Shown one piece after another: positions 5,547-11,905 of a stretch of 11,923 nucleotides of DNA. Numbering within the stretch: position 1 is the stretch's first letter; every line of letters starts with the position of its first letter. Under the pieces are notes generated by a model. The model had not been told where the DNA came from, did not search any database, and saw only the letters and a program-made list of their open reading frames with translations. Made by a program: the position numbers and the translations under genes. The DNA lies in NCBI GenBank assembly GCA_002314795.1, contig DCHI01000056.1, forward strand, positions 1-11,923, read 5' to 3'. The stretch is from Bacteroidales bacterium UBA1756 (GTDB lineage: Bacteria > Bacteroidota > Bacteroidia > Bacteroidales > WCHB1-69).

Positions 5547-8096
5547 ATGAAGTCCGTTTGCAGAATTTGTTCCCTTTTTGCGCTGTTTGCCGTATCTTTT
5601 TTGTCACTTTCTGCACAACAGCACGTTTTTTTGTTGGACAAGTGGCAGCTACAGTATCCTGATCCTACGGACAGTACCGGTTTCAATGTTTCCGTTGAGA
5701 CCGCTGTTCCCGGCTGCATTCATACGGATCTTTTTTCGCATCATATCATTCCAGATCCGTTTTATGGAACGAATGAAGCTGACTTGCAATGGATTGGCGA
5801 AACGCCGTGTGAGTATCATACTTATTTTTGGAAACAGGATTTCGGTAATAAAAAGCATCCGGAATTGGTTATGGAGGGTGTGACGGGTTATGCAGAAATC
5901 TTCTTGAATGGTCAGCCACTTCTCCATCAAGACGGAAACAACGTGATGGACAATTCCTATCGGACGTGGCGTTTTTCGTTGGACGGACTGGTTCGCCCTG
6001 TAAACGAGTTGATTGTCCGTTTTACGCCGGCATCTACCATCATTCGTCAGCGGGCTTCAAAGTTGCCGTATCGTCTGCCGGATGAACGTGCCTTCCTGCG
6101 TACGCCTCCTTATCAGGCCGGTTGGGACTGGGGGCCGAAGTTGGTCACGTGTGGTATGACGGGAGCTGTTCGGCTGGAAAGTTGGTCACATTGTAAAATT
6201 CTCCAGATGAATGTCCATCAGCAGGATTTGCAATGTGACGCGGCTTCTTTGCTGGTTTCCATACGGATTGAGAGTGATAAAGAACAGACGGTGACGCTGT
6301 CGTGCCGTGTGAGTTTAGATAATCAAGAAGAAAATGCGACTGTCGCCTCTCAAAAGGTGGAACTTTATCCTGGCATTCAGACGGTTCGTATGAAATTGAA
6401 TATTCCCTATCCGCATTTTTGGAACCCAAACGGTTTGGGAGAGCAGTCGTTATATACCGTGACGGCATCCGTTTCCAAAGGCAGGAAGCGGGTAGGGGAG
6501 TGCGAAAAACGAATTGGTTTGCGTACGATTGAGTTGCGGCAACAAAAGGACTCCGTCGGTTCTTCGTTCGAGTGGCTCGTTAATGGGCGCCCTGTCTTTA
6601 TGAAAGGAGTCAATTGGATTCCTGCCGATTTCTTCCCGAACAATATGGATTCTGCCCGTTATCGTGAACTCCTTCAGGCGTGCAAAGATGCCAATATGAA
6701 TATGATACGGGTTTGGGGCGGTGGAATTTATGAGCCGGACATCTTTTATGATTTGTGCGATGAACTCGGGCTCTTGGTATGGCAGGATTTTATGTTTTCG
6801 TGTGCTCTTTATCCTGGCGATTCTTCTTTCATTAAAAGTGTAGAAGAAGAAGCCAAAGATCAGGTTCGTCGTCTCCGCAATCATCCTTGTCTTGCTGCTT
6901 GGTGCGGAAATAATGAGGTGAAAAACGGCTGGGATGATTGGGGCTGGAAATCGGAATACTCTTCGGAACAGCAGTCTGAGATTTCAAAAAACATTGAACT
7001 TCTCTTTGAAAAAACGTTAAAAGATGTTGTCGTAAAACACGCTTCGTCAACTCCTTACATTTCAACCTCGCCGCTATGGGGGTGGGGACATCCCGAATGT
7101 TGCACGGAAGGCGATTCGCACTACTGGGGCGTTTGGTGGGGTGAGCAGCCCTTTGAAGTCTGGTACGACAAAACGGGCCGCTTTATGTCGGAGTTCGGTT
7201 TCCAAAGTTACCCGGATATGGCTACCATCCAGACGGTTGCACCAGCGAATGAGAAAAGTTTGGAGAGCCCGTCGTTGCAGTCACATCAAAAACACGGACG
7301 TGGCGTCCAGATCATCAATAAGGCAATGGAACAGTATTTTAACGTTCCCGACAGTTTGGAAGATTATGTCTACGTGAGTCAGTTGGTTCAGGCGTTAGGG
7401 ACGGGAATGGCGTTGGAGGAACATCGCCGCAGAAGTCCCTATTGTATGGGGACGCTTTTCTGGCAGTTAAATGACTGTTGGCCAGTCGCTTCGTGGAGTT
7501 GCATTGATTATTATGGTAGAAAAAAAGCTCTCTACTATGAGGCCAAACGAAAATTTGCTCCCGTCATCATCGCGACTGCTCCCGTGCAGGATAACCGACT
7601 TCCCGTTTATGCGGTGAACGATGGTTTGTCTGCCATTTCCGCTTCGGTGCTTTATGAAATGTGTGATTTCAAAGGTAATGTGCTTTCAGCAACCACGCTT
7701 GACCATCTGACAATTTCCAACAGTGGTGCTGTCCCGATTTCCGAATACGTGCTTCCTTGGTCGATGTCTGACGCTCGCTATGGTCGCACCTATCTCCGAA
7801 TCCGGTTGTTGAATGAGGCGGATTCTACCTTGGCCGAAAAGGTCGTCTTTTTCCGTTATCCCGGCCAGTTGGAACTGACTTCTTCGGAGTTGTCTATCAA
7901 GCAGATGGATGCCAACCGTGTGGAAGTTTCGTCTCCCTATTTACAATATGGTGTCAAGATGGATGCCGGTTCCGACGGAAGTTACTCCGATAACTATTTC
8001 CTTCTGCTACCCAACGAGCCCAAACAGATTCTCTTCGTTCCAAAGGATCCGGACGAGCGGCGAACGGAATGGAGCGCGCGGTCGTATCGGAATTAG
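5547..8096 (+). CDS. Secreted GH2 beta-mannosidase
   Basis: This glycoside hydrolase family 2 enzyme is predicted to remove non-reducing terminal beta-mannose from mannan oligosaccharides or N-glycan cores. ATG at 5547 is preferred over the upstream TTG at 5526 because it directly opens a signal peptide (MKSVCRICSLFALFAVSFLS... ending LSAQQ), which suggests a periplasmic location; there is no T9SS tail. With 849 residues the length is normal. The N-terminal sugar-binding-like domain includes the AGWDWGPKLV segment, then an immunoglobulin-like domain, then the (beta/alpha)8 barrel with KGVNWIPADFFP and MIRVWGGGIYE. The acid/base glutamate lies in WCGNNE (Glu457, nt 6915-6917) and the nucleophile in MSEFGFQSYP (Glu549, nt 7191-7193), close to the E462/E555 pair I recall for BtMan2A of Bacteroides thetaiotaomicron. 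C-terminal Ig-like domains follow. It probably works with the preceding secreted protein. The exact substrate is inferred. Confidence 0.93.
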   Translation: MKSVCRICSLFALFAVSFLSLSAQQHVFLLDKWQLQYPDPTDSTGFNVSVETAVPGCIHTDLFSHHIIPDPFYGTNEADLQWIGETPCEYHTYFWKQDFGNKKHPELVMEGVTGYAEIFLNGQPLLHQDGNNVMDNSYRTWRFSLDGLVRPVNELIVRFTPASTIIRQRASKLPYRLPDERAFLRTPPYQAGWDWGPKLVTCGMTGAVRLESWSHCKILQMNVHQQDLQCDAASLLVSIRIESDKEQTVTLSCRVSLDNQEENATVASQKVELYPGIQTVRMKLNIPYPHFWNPNGLGEQSLYTVTASVSKGRKRVGECEKRIGLRTIELRQQKDSVGSSFEWLVNGRPVFMKGVNWIPADFFPNNMDSARYRELLQACKDANMNMIRVWGGGIYEPDIFYDLCDELGLLVWQDFMFSCALYPGDSSFIKSVEEEAKDQVRRLRNHPCLAAWCGNNEVKNGWDDWGWKSEYSSEQQSEISKNIELLFEKTLKDVVVKHASSTPYISTSPLWGWGHPECCTEGDSHYWGVWWGEQPFEVWYDKTGRFMSEFGFQSYPDMATIQTVAPANEKSLESPSLQSHQKHGRGVQIINKAMEQYFNVPDSLEDYVYVSQLVQALGTGMALEEHRRRSPYCMGTLFWQLNDCWPVASWSCIDYYGRKKALYYEAKRKFAPVIIATAPVQDNRLPVYAVNDGLSAISASVLYEMCDFKGNVLSATTLDHLTISNSGAVPISEYVLPWSMSDARYGRTYLRIRLLNEADSTLAEKVVFFRYPGQLELTSSELSIKQMDANRVEVSSPYLQYGVKMDAGSDGSYSDNYFLLLPNEPKQILFVPKDPDERRTEWSARSYRN

Positions 8097-8275
8097 TTTA
8101 TAAAGTTCGTAAAGTTTGTAAAGTTTGTAAAGTTTGTAAGGTTTGTAAAGTTTATAAGGTTCGTAAAGTTTATAAGGTTTGTAAAGTTTATAAGGTTTGT
8201 AAAGTTTATAAAGTTTGTAAAGTTTATAAAGTTTGTAAAGTTTATAAAGTTTGTAAAGTTTATAAGGTTTGTAGG
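8096..8275. repeat. 9-bp minisatellite, 20 units (GTTTRTAAR)
   Basis: Exactly twenty consecutive 9-bp units can be parsed, consensus GTTTGTAAA alternating with GTTTATAAA/G, so that an 18-bp higher-order unit is evident from about 8141. Variants are limited to base 4 (T or C), base 5 (G or A) and the final base. The first unit begins on the last base of the beta-mannosidase TAG stop. Because 9 is a multiple of 3, frames through it stay open on both strands (KVCKVYK-type and NFTNFIN-type peptides), but this is a consequence of the period and not evidence of coding. Confidence 0.95.
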
Positions 8276-8292
8276 GTATTCCCTCTTTTGCG

Positions 8293-8307
8293 CCTTTTTC
8301 AAAAAGG
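8293..8307. repeat. Short palindrome CCTTTTTCAAAAAGG
   Basis: Seven-base arms flank a single central base; in RNA it could fold as a short stem with a 5-nt loop. It follows the minisatellite and might contribute to ending the beta-mannosidase transcript, but no strong T-run follows on the plus strand. Confidence 0.4.
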
Positions 8308-8320
8308 ATTTCCTAATTTG

Positions 8321-8360
8321 TTGAGTTGTTTTCAACTGTTTTATGTTAAAAACAACTCAA
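8321..8360. terminator. 12-bp perfect inverted repeat, possible terminator or operator
   Basis: TTGAGTTGTTTT (8321-8332) and AAAACAACTCAA (8349-8360) are perfect reverse complements separated by 16 nt. It lies between the beta-mannosidase and the FISUMP gene, where a terminator is expected. The stem is AT-rich and no T-tract follows on the plus strand, so a protein-binding role is equally possible. Confidence 0.4.
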
Positions 8361-8384
8361 ATAATAATATAACTTGTTGTAAAT

Positions 8385-8412
8385 CAGTAATATATATATA
8401 TATATATTACTG
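8385..8412. repeat. Perfect 28-bp AT-rich palindrome
   Basis: CAGTAATATATATA (8385-8398) is exactly mirrored by its reverse complement at 8399-8412 with no spacer. It ends 21 bp before the -7 box of the following gene and thus sits on the expected -33 position. It could be an operator, a cruciform-prone site or a slippage-prone AT tract. Confidence 0.6.
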
Positions 8413-8433
8413 TTAATAAGAGAGAAAAAAGAT

Positions 8434-8441
8434 TAAATTTG
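8434..8441 (+). promoter_or_regulatory. Bacteroidota -7 promoter element of the FISUMP gene
   Basis: TAAATTTG is an exact match to TAnnTTTG, 74 bp before the ATG at 8516. The -33 position falls at the end of the 28-bp palindrome (CTGT, near 8410-8413) and is a poor match to TTTG, which hints at dependence on another factor. Confidence 0.5.
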
Positions 8442-8515
8442 CACCGTTTTTTTGCGCATTTTATGTGCAAAAGCAGAATTTTTGTTCACGTTTGAATCAA
8501 TCAAATTAATCCAAT

Positions 8516-11071
8516 ATGAAAAAGCTCTATTCATTAGTAACTTTATTTGTTGTGTGCTTGGTTTTTTGTTGCACACTTGTCAGTTATGCGCAATCGCCGC
8601 AGTGTACCGATTTTACCTATCAAGGTGAGAACTACTCCGTTGGACGGATGGGAGGCCGTTGTTGGATGAAAACCAACTTGAAGGCCAACCTTTACTCGGA
8701 TGGTGTGGTTGTCCCGTTCGCCCGTCCTTACCTCGGGAATCCGGAAGATGCGGCCACGTACGGACTTTTGTACAACTGGGCATCGGCATCCCGACAGAGC
8801 ACGCCCGCTGCCAATGTGGGTCGTGTGCAAGGCGTTTGTCCTACCGGTTGGGTGTTGCCCGTGGCGGCGGATTATGCTATGTTGAACGATTCCGTTGGAA
8901 CGGAGGGATTGGTGTCTGCAGAGGGTTGGTTTGAAGGCTACGGCACCTCGACGGCCTCCGGTTTCAATGCGCTTCCCGCGGGTTATTGCACCGATGCGGG
9001 ACGTTTTTTGGATAGAGGTTTGAAGGCCTATTTCTGGACTTCGGGCGCCACGGTGGCCACGGCTACTGCCTGCGGTTTCAGTTTCGACTGCCCGACGATG
9101 CTCACGGAAGAAAAGGCGCGCAATTACGGTTTCTCCGTCCGTTGTATTTTGGACGAGGGATTTGACATTTTCGACACCATCACCTTTATGCCCAACGGCG
9201 GTGCCAATACGATGCCCCAGCAGGTGGTGCCCCGCGGCACAGCTACCGCATTGAGTGCAAATCAATTTACCCACGGCGGCAACTGGGAGTTCATCGGCTG
9301 GAGTACAAATGGCACCGATAGTGTGGCATACACCAACCAAGCCAATATCACCACCAACGGCAATGTAACCCTTCACGCACAGTGGCACACTTGGTGTACG
9401 GGAACAGCTAAAAGCAACGAGTTGGGCACTTCCCGCATCGACTCCGTAAAGGACCACCAAGACAACTGGTACAAGGTAGTGGAAATTGGTACGGGAGCCG
9501 ACAAACAGTGCTGGTTGAAAGAGAATATGCGCTGCACCACATCACCGAATTCAAGTCACACATTAAGTTCGTGGGGAGGCAATTCAACAACAGCATCTTA
9601 CTACACACAGAACACGACTTTCGGTAATGAGGGCTACCTATACAACTGGCGTGCGGCATTGGATACGACCATCGATGTGAGTTCAATTGGAAACGATGTT
9701 GACATTCCCAACCGTCGTGGTTTGTGCCCTCAGGGTTGGCATCTGCCTACCCATTCGGAGTGGTCGTCCATAGTGGACTGTCACAATGCGGGTCAGTTCG
9801 CGGCTGCCAACTCAGACTACACGGGGACGAACTGGAGAACCTCCTCAATGGCGAACTCGCCCGGCGACATTTCGGATCCGGACAAGAATGCCACGGGTTT
9901 CTCGGTGATTCCAGTTGGCTACTGCACTGGCAGCTTCTCCAATGCCGGCTACAGCGCCTCCTTCTGGAGTGCTACGTCCAGATATGATAGCTACGTGTCG
10001 AGCCAGTACTTGTACTACACCTCCAGCTGGTTTATGGAGGACAACACCTATCGGCACTTCGGGTTCTCGGTACGTTGCCTTCGCGATGAAGAGGTCGTTA
10101 TCAACGACACCATCACCTTTGTTCCCAACGGCGGTGCCAATACGATGCCCCAGCAGGTGGTAACGCGTGGTGAATCTACGACTCTCAACACCAACGCCTT
10201 CACACACGACGGCAACTGGCAGTTCCGTGGTTGGAGTACAAATGGCACCGATAGTGTGGCATACACCAACCAAGCCAACATCACCACCAACGGCAACGAT
10301 ACCCTTTACGCCGTTTGGCACACGTGGTGTACGGGAACAGCTAAAAGCAACGAGTCGGGCACTTCCCGCATCGACTCCGTAAAGGACCACCAAGACAACT
10401 GGTACAAGGTAGTGGAAATTGGTACGGGAGCCAACAAACAGTGCTGGTTAGCTGAGAATATGCGCTGCACGACCTCTCCAAAAGGAAATCTCAACGCTGG
10501 CGGCAGTAAAAATTTTTACGAGGCCTATTACTACGATTACTCAACAGCCACGCAGTTCAGTTTGCGCGAGCGCGGGTATCTGTACAACTGGGCGGGTGCG
10601 ATAGACACGAACGGAACCGACTATATCACGGCAAGCTTCAATGGTCGCCGCGGCATCTGTCCCGAAGGATGGCACATACCCACGGAAGAGGAATGGATGA
10701 ATATGGAGAAGGCGGTTGCTCCGGCGGCCACGGACATCGACACGTATTTTATCGGTTGGCAGGGTGCATCTACGGATCTTGCTGCCAGTCTTTCCGGAGG
10801 TTGCGATTGGAAAGGAGACGGAGGTGCCGGCAAGACTCCTAACAGCTATTCCAATCCGAATCGCAACAGCAGTGGTTTCTCCGCGCTTCCTGCAGGCTAC
10901 TGTGAGGGTAGCAGTTTCCTCACTGCCGGCTACTACGCCCACTTCTGGAGTGCTACCTCCTTCAGTGGCCACGCTGCTTGCTGCCCGGGCTTGTACGCCA
11001 GCAATGCTGGAGTGTACCGCATCTTCGGCAGTAAGTACTACGGGTTCTCTGTACGTTGTGTCCGCGATTAA
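8516..11071 (+). CDS. Exported protein with three FISUMP domains and two InlB-type repeats
   Basis: The 851-residue product has a signal peptide (MKKLYSLVTLFVVCLVFCCT... ending SYAQ) and then five modules. These are FISUMP domain 1 (about 27-212), InlB/Listeria-Bacteroides-type repeat 1 (220-290), FISUMP 2 (293-525), InlB-type repeat 2 (531-601) and FISUMP 3 (604-851). Each FISUMP module shows the expected series: a Cys-Trp-(L/M)-(K/A)-x-N opening, YNW, a CPxGW motif followed by LP or IPT, GYC, FW(S/T), and a closing GFSVRC. The InlB-type repeats have TFxPNGGANTMPQQ and GWSTNG. FISUMP proteins are typically secreted or surface-exposed in Fibrobacter and Bacteroidota; the molecular function is unknown. 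No T9SS tail is present: the protein ends right after the third GFSVRC. The reading frame is clearly the real one; overlapping ORFs on both strands are shadows. It appears monocistronic. Confidence 0.9.
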   Translation: MKKLYSLVTLFVVCLVFCCTLVSYAQSPQCTDFTYQGENYSVGRMGGRCWMKTNLKANLYSDGVVVPFARPYLGNPEDAATYGLLYNWASASRQSTPAANVGRVQGVCPTGWVLPVAADYAMLNDSVGTEGLVSAEGWFEGYGTSTASGFNALPAGYCTDAGRFLDRGLKAYFWTSGATVATATACGFSFDCPTMLTEEKARNYGFSVRCILDEGFDIFDTITFMPNGGANTMPQQVVPRGTATALSANQFTHGGNWEFIGWSTNGTDSVAYTNQANITTNGNVTLHAQWHTWCTGTAKSNELGTSRIDSVKDHQDNWYKVVEIGTGADKQCWLKENMRCTTSPNSSHTLSSWGGNSTTASYYTQNTTFGNEGYLYNWRAALDTTIDVSSIGNDVDIPNRRGLCPQGWHLPTHSEWSSIVDCHNAGQFAAANSDYTGTNWRTSSMANSPGDISDPDKNATGFSVIPVGYCTGSFSNAGYSASFWSATSRYDSYVSSQYLYYTSSWFMEDNTYRHFGFSVRCLRDEEVVINDTITFVPNGGANTMPQQVVTRGESTTLNTNAFTHDGNWQFRGWSTNGTDSVAYTNQANITTNGNDTLYAVWHTWCTGTAKSNESGTSRIDSVKDHQDNWYKVVEIGTGANKQCWLAENMRCTTSPKGNLNAGGSKNFYEAYYYDYSTATQFSLRERGYLYNWAGAIDTNGTDYITASFNGRRGICPEGWHIPTEEEWMNMEKAVAPAATDIDTYFIGWQGASTDLAASLSGGCDWKGDGGAGKTPNSYSNPNRNSSGFSALPAGYCEGSSFLTAGYYAHFWSATSFSGHAACCPGLYASNAGVYRIFGSKYYGFSVRCVRD
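9173..9540 (+). repeat. Intragenic direct repeat, copy 1 (368 bp)
   Basis: This segment covers InlB-type repeat 1 and the opening of FISUMP 2. It aligns without gaps to 10106-10473 at a constant offset of 933 bp (311 codons). The 3' part is near-identical: between about 9393 and 9500 I see only one or two differences. Confidence 0.9.
10106..10473 (+). repeat. Intragenic direct repeat, copy 2 (368 bp)
   Basis: Second copy of the segment at 9173-9540, covering InlB-type repeat 2 and the opening of FISUMP 3. The differences cluster in the region encoding VVPRGTATALSANQF versus VVTRGESTTLNTNAF and around HAQW versus YAVW; the rest is nearly identical. Confidence 0.9.
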
Positions 11072-11089
11072 TCGACGAACGAAGCGAGC

Positions 11090-11116
11090 GCAAAATCAAG
11101 CTTGCTTGAGTTTTGC
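11090..11116. terminator. Stem-loop just after the FISUMP gene
   Basis: GCAAAATCAAG (11090-11100) pairs with CTTGAGTTTTGC (11105-11116) with one bulged base and a 4-nt loop, starting 18 bp after the stop codon. No T-run follows, so it may be a weak terminator or a 3' end-protecting hairpin. Confidence 0.45.
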
Positions 11117-11133
11117 CGAGCAAGGAGGAGAAA

Positions 11134-11150
11134 AAGACACGAAGTGTCTT
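11134..11150 (-). terminator. Hairpin with T-tract on the minus strand
   Basis: AAGACAC (11134-11140) and GTGTCTT (11144-11150) form a 7-bp stem with a 3-nt loop. Read on the minus strand the stem runs into a T-tract (the A-run at 11131-11135), the form of an intrinsic terminator for a transcript arriving from the right. The 3-nt loop is tight. Confidence 0.4.
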
Positions 11151-11219
11151 AACTGAAAAAAATTACAACGCGTTCCCCCAGCGACGATAGGAGCAAGGGG
11201 AATGTGTTACCTTTTGGAG

Positions 11220-11254
11220 CAATTAGCAATTTACAATTAACAATTTACAATTGG
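11220..11254. repeat. 7-bp tandem repeat CAATTWA, five units
   Basis: Units CAATTAG, CAATTTA, CAATTAA, CAATTTA and CAATTGG follow one another without spacers. It is short and imperfect but clearly periodic. Confidence 0.8.
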
Positions 11255-11270
11255 TTGGGGGAGAAAAGAA

Positions 11271-11313
11271 GGAATTAAGAAACTAAGAAAAACTGAGAAA
11301 CTAAGAAGCGAAG
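11271..11313. repeat. A-rich 8-9 bp repeat cluster, copy A
   Basis: Degenerate units of the form GAAACTAA recur, beginning with GAATTAAGAAACTAAG at 11272-11287. The same 16-mer opens the second cluster at 11401. Confidence 0.75.
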
Positions 11314-11360
11314 GGTAAGTTGAACCTGAGCGTATAGAACTATAAACTATTCACTGAAAG

Positions 11361-11400
11361 AACGGGGCTCCGTCTGAAAAAAAGACGGGTCCCGTTTTTT
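11361..11400 (+). terminator. Strong rho-independent terminator
   Basis: AACGGG (11361-11366) pairs with CCCGTT (11391-11396), and CCGTCT (11370-11375) with AGACGG (11383-11388), with a small internal loop and a 7-nt A-rich apical loop. A run of six T ends the structure (11395-11400). It is the best terminator in the window, about 290 bp after the nearest upstream stop codon. Confidence 0.85.
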
Positions 11401-11465
11401 GAATTAAGAAACTAAGGAACGAAGAAACGAAGGAACGAAGAAATTAAGAAACGAAGAAATTAAGA
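11401..11465. repeat. A-rich 8-9 bp repeat cluster, copy B
   Basis: It opens with the same GAATTAAGAAACTAAG 16-mer as copy A and continues with GAACGAA, GAAACGAA and GAAATTAA units. It directly follows the terminator T-run. Confidence 0.8.
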
Positions 11466-11517
11466 TTGTCCATCGGTAACAGAATCCTTGTCAGCCAGTA
11501 GAGGCAGCACTGAAAAA

Positions 11518-11657
11518 GTAGGAAGTAGGAGGTAGGAAGTAGGAAGTAGGAAGTAGGAAGTAGGAAGTAGGAAGTAGGAAGTAAGAAGTAAGAAGTAGGA
11601 AGTAGGAAGTAGGAAGTAGGAGGTAGGAAGTAGGAGGTAAGAAGTAAGAAGTATGAA
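11518..11657. repeat. 7-bp tandem array GTAGGAA, 20 units
   Basis: Exactly twenty 7-bp units can be parsed. Most are GTAGGAA; variants are GTAGGAG (three), GTAAGAA (four) and GTATGAA (the last). Purines dominate the plus strand. The period is not a multiple of 3, so a coding role is unlikely. Confidence 0.95.
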
Positions 11658-11660
11658 GTA

Positions 11661-11682
11661 GGGACGTCACATTGTGGCGTCC
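11661..11682. repeat. Palindromic element GGGACGTCACA..., copy 1
   Basis: GGACG-T-CACA and TGTG-G-CGTCC form an inverted repeat. The same 22-bp element recurs at 11811-11832 with two changes. It follows directly on the GTAGGAA array. Confidence 0.75.
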
Positions 11683-11693
11683 TTTATCGCAGC

Positions 11694-11710
11694 CAGCCTC
11701 GGAGAGGCTG
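11694..11710. repeat. GC-rich hairpin CAGCCTC-gga-GAGGCTG
   Basis: Perfect 7-bp arms with a 3-nt loop, within the GC-rich block between the two copies of the palindromic element. Confidence 0.6.
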
Positions 11711-11806
11711 CACATCGGTAACCCCGTACAAGCCCGATAGGGCGCAGTGCGGGGCGAGCACGCCGCACTATAGGGCGTGGCGGCGTAGAGTGCGCGGGGA
11801 GAGACC

Positions 11807-11837
11807 GTGCGGGACGTCACAGTGTGGTGTCCCGCAC
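11807..11837. repeat. Palindromic element copy 2 in a larger hairpin
   Basis: GTGCGGGACGTCACA (11807-11821) pairs with TGTGGTGTCCCGCAC (11823-11837) with two mismatches. The inner part is the second copy of the element at 11661-11682, here extended by GTGC/GCAC arms. Confidence 0.75.
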
Positions 11838-11850
11838 GAAAGGGCTGAGC

Positions 11851-11905
11851 GTGCGGCAGCGCGGCACGTGCGGCAGGTCGTGAAAGTCACCACGCCATCT
11901 GCCGC
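11851..11905. repeat. Direct GTGCGGCAG repeats and a GCGGCAG/CTGCCGC stem
   Basis: GTGCGGCAG occurs at 11851-11859 and 11868-11876. GCGGCAG at 11870-11876 pairs with CTGCCGC at 11899-11905 across a 22-nt loop. The block runs into the window edge, so its full extent is unknown. Confidence 0.5.

Noticed and set aside
8096..8275. CRISPR-like array
   Set aside because: The units are 9 bp and contiguous with no spacers, and no cas genes are present.
8093..8335. Minus-strand ORF with NFTNFIN repeats
   Set aside because: Product of the same 9-bp period on the opposite strand; no start context or recognisable domain.
8069..8416. Plus-strand ORF with KVCKVYK repeats
   Set aside because: It overlaps the beta-mannosidase end and is open only because the 9-bp repeat contains no stop in that frame.
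8543..9460. Long minus-strand ORF of 305 codons inside the FISUMP gene
   Set aside because: It is antisense to a frame with clear FISUMP motifs and a signal peptide. Its protein has no recognisable domain, and a similar shadow recurs at 9845-10393 because the DNA is duplicated.
10716..11156. Plus-strand 146-codon ORF at the end of the FISUMP gene
   Set aside because: It is a different-frame shadow running through the third FISUMP module into hairpins.
11491..11820. Minus-strand ORF rich in TSYFLLP repeats
   Set aside because: Most of it is the translation of the GTAGGAA array and the rest is the hairpin-rich GC block.
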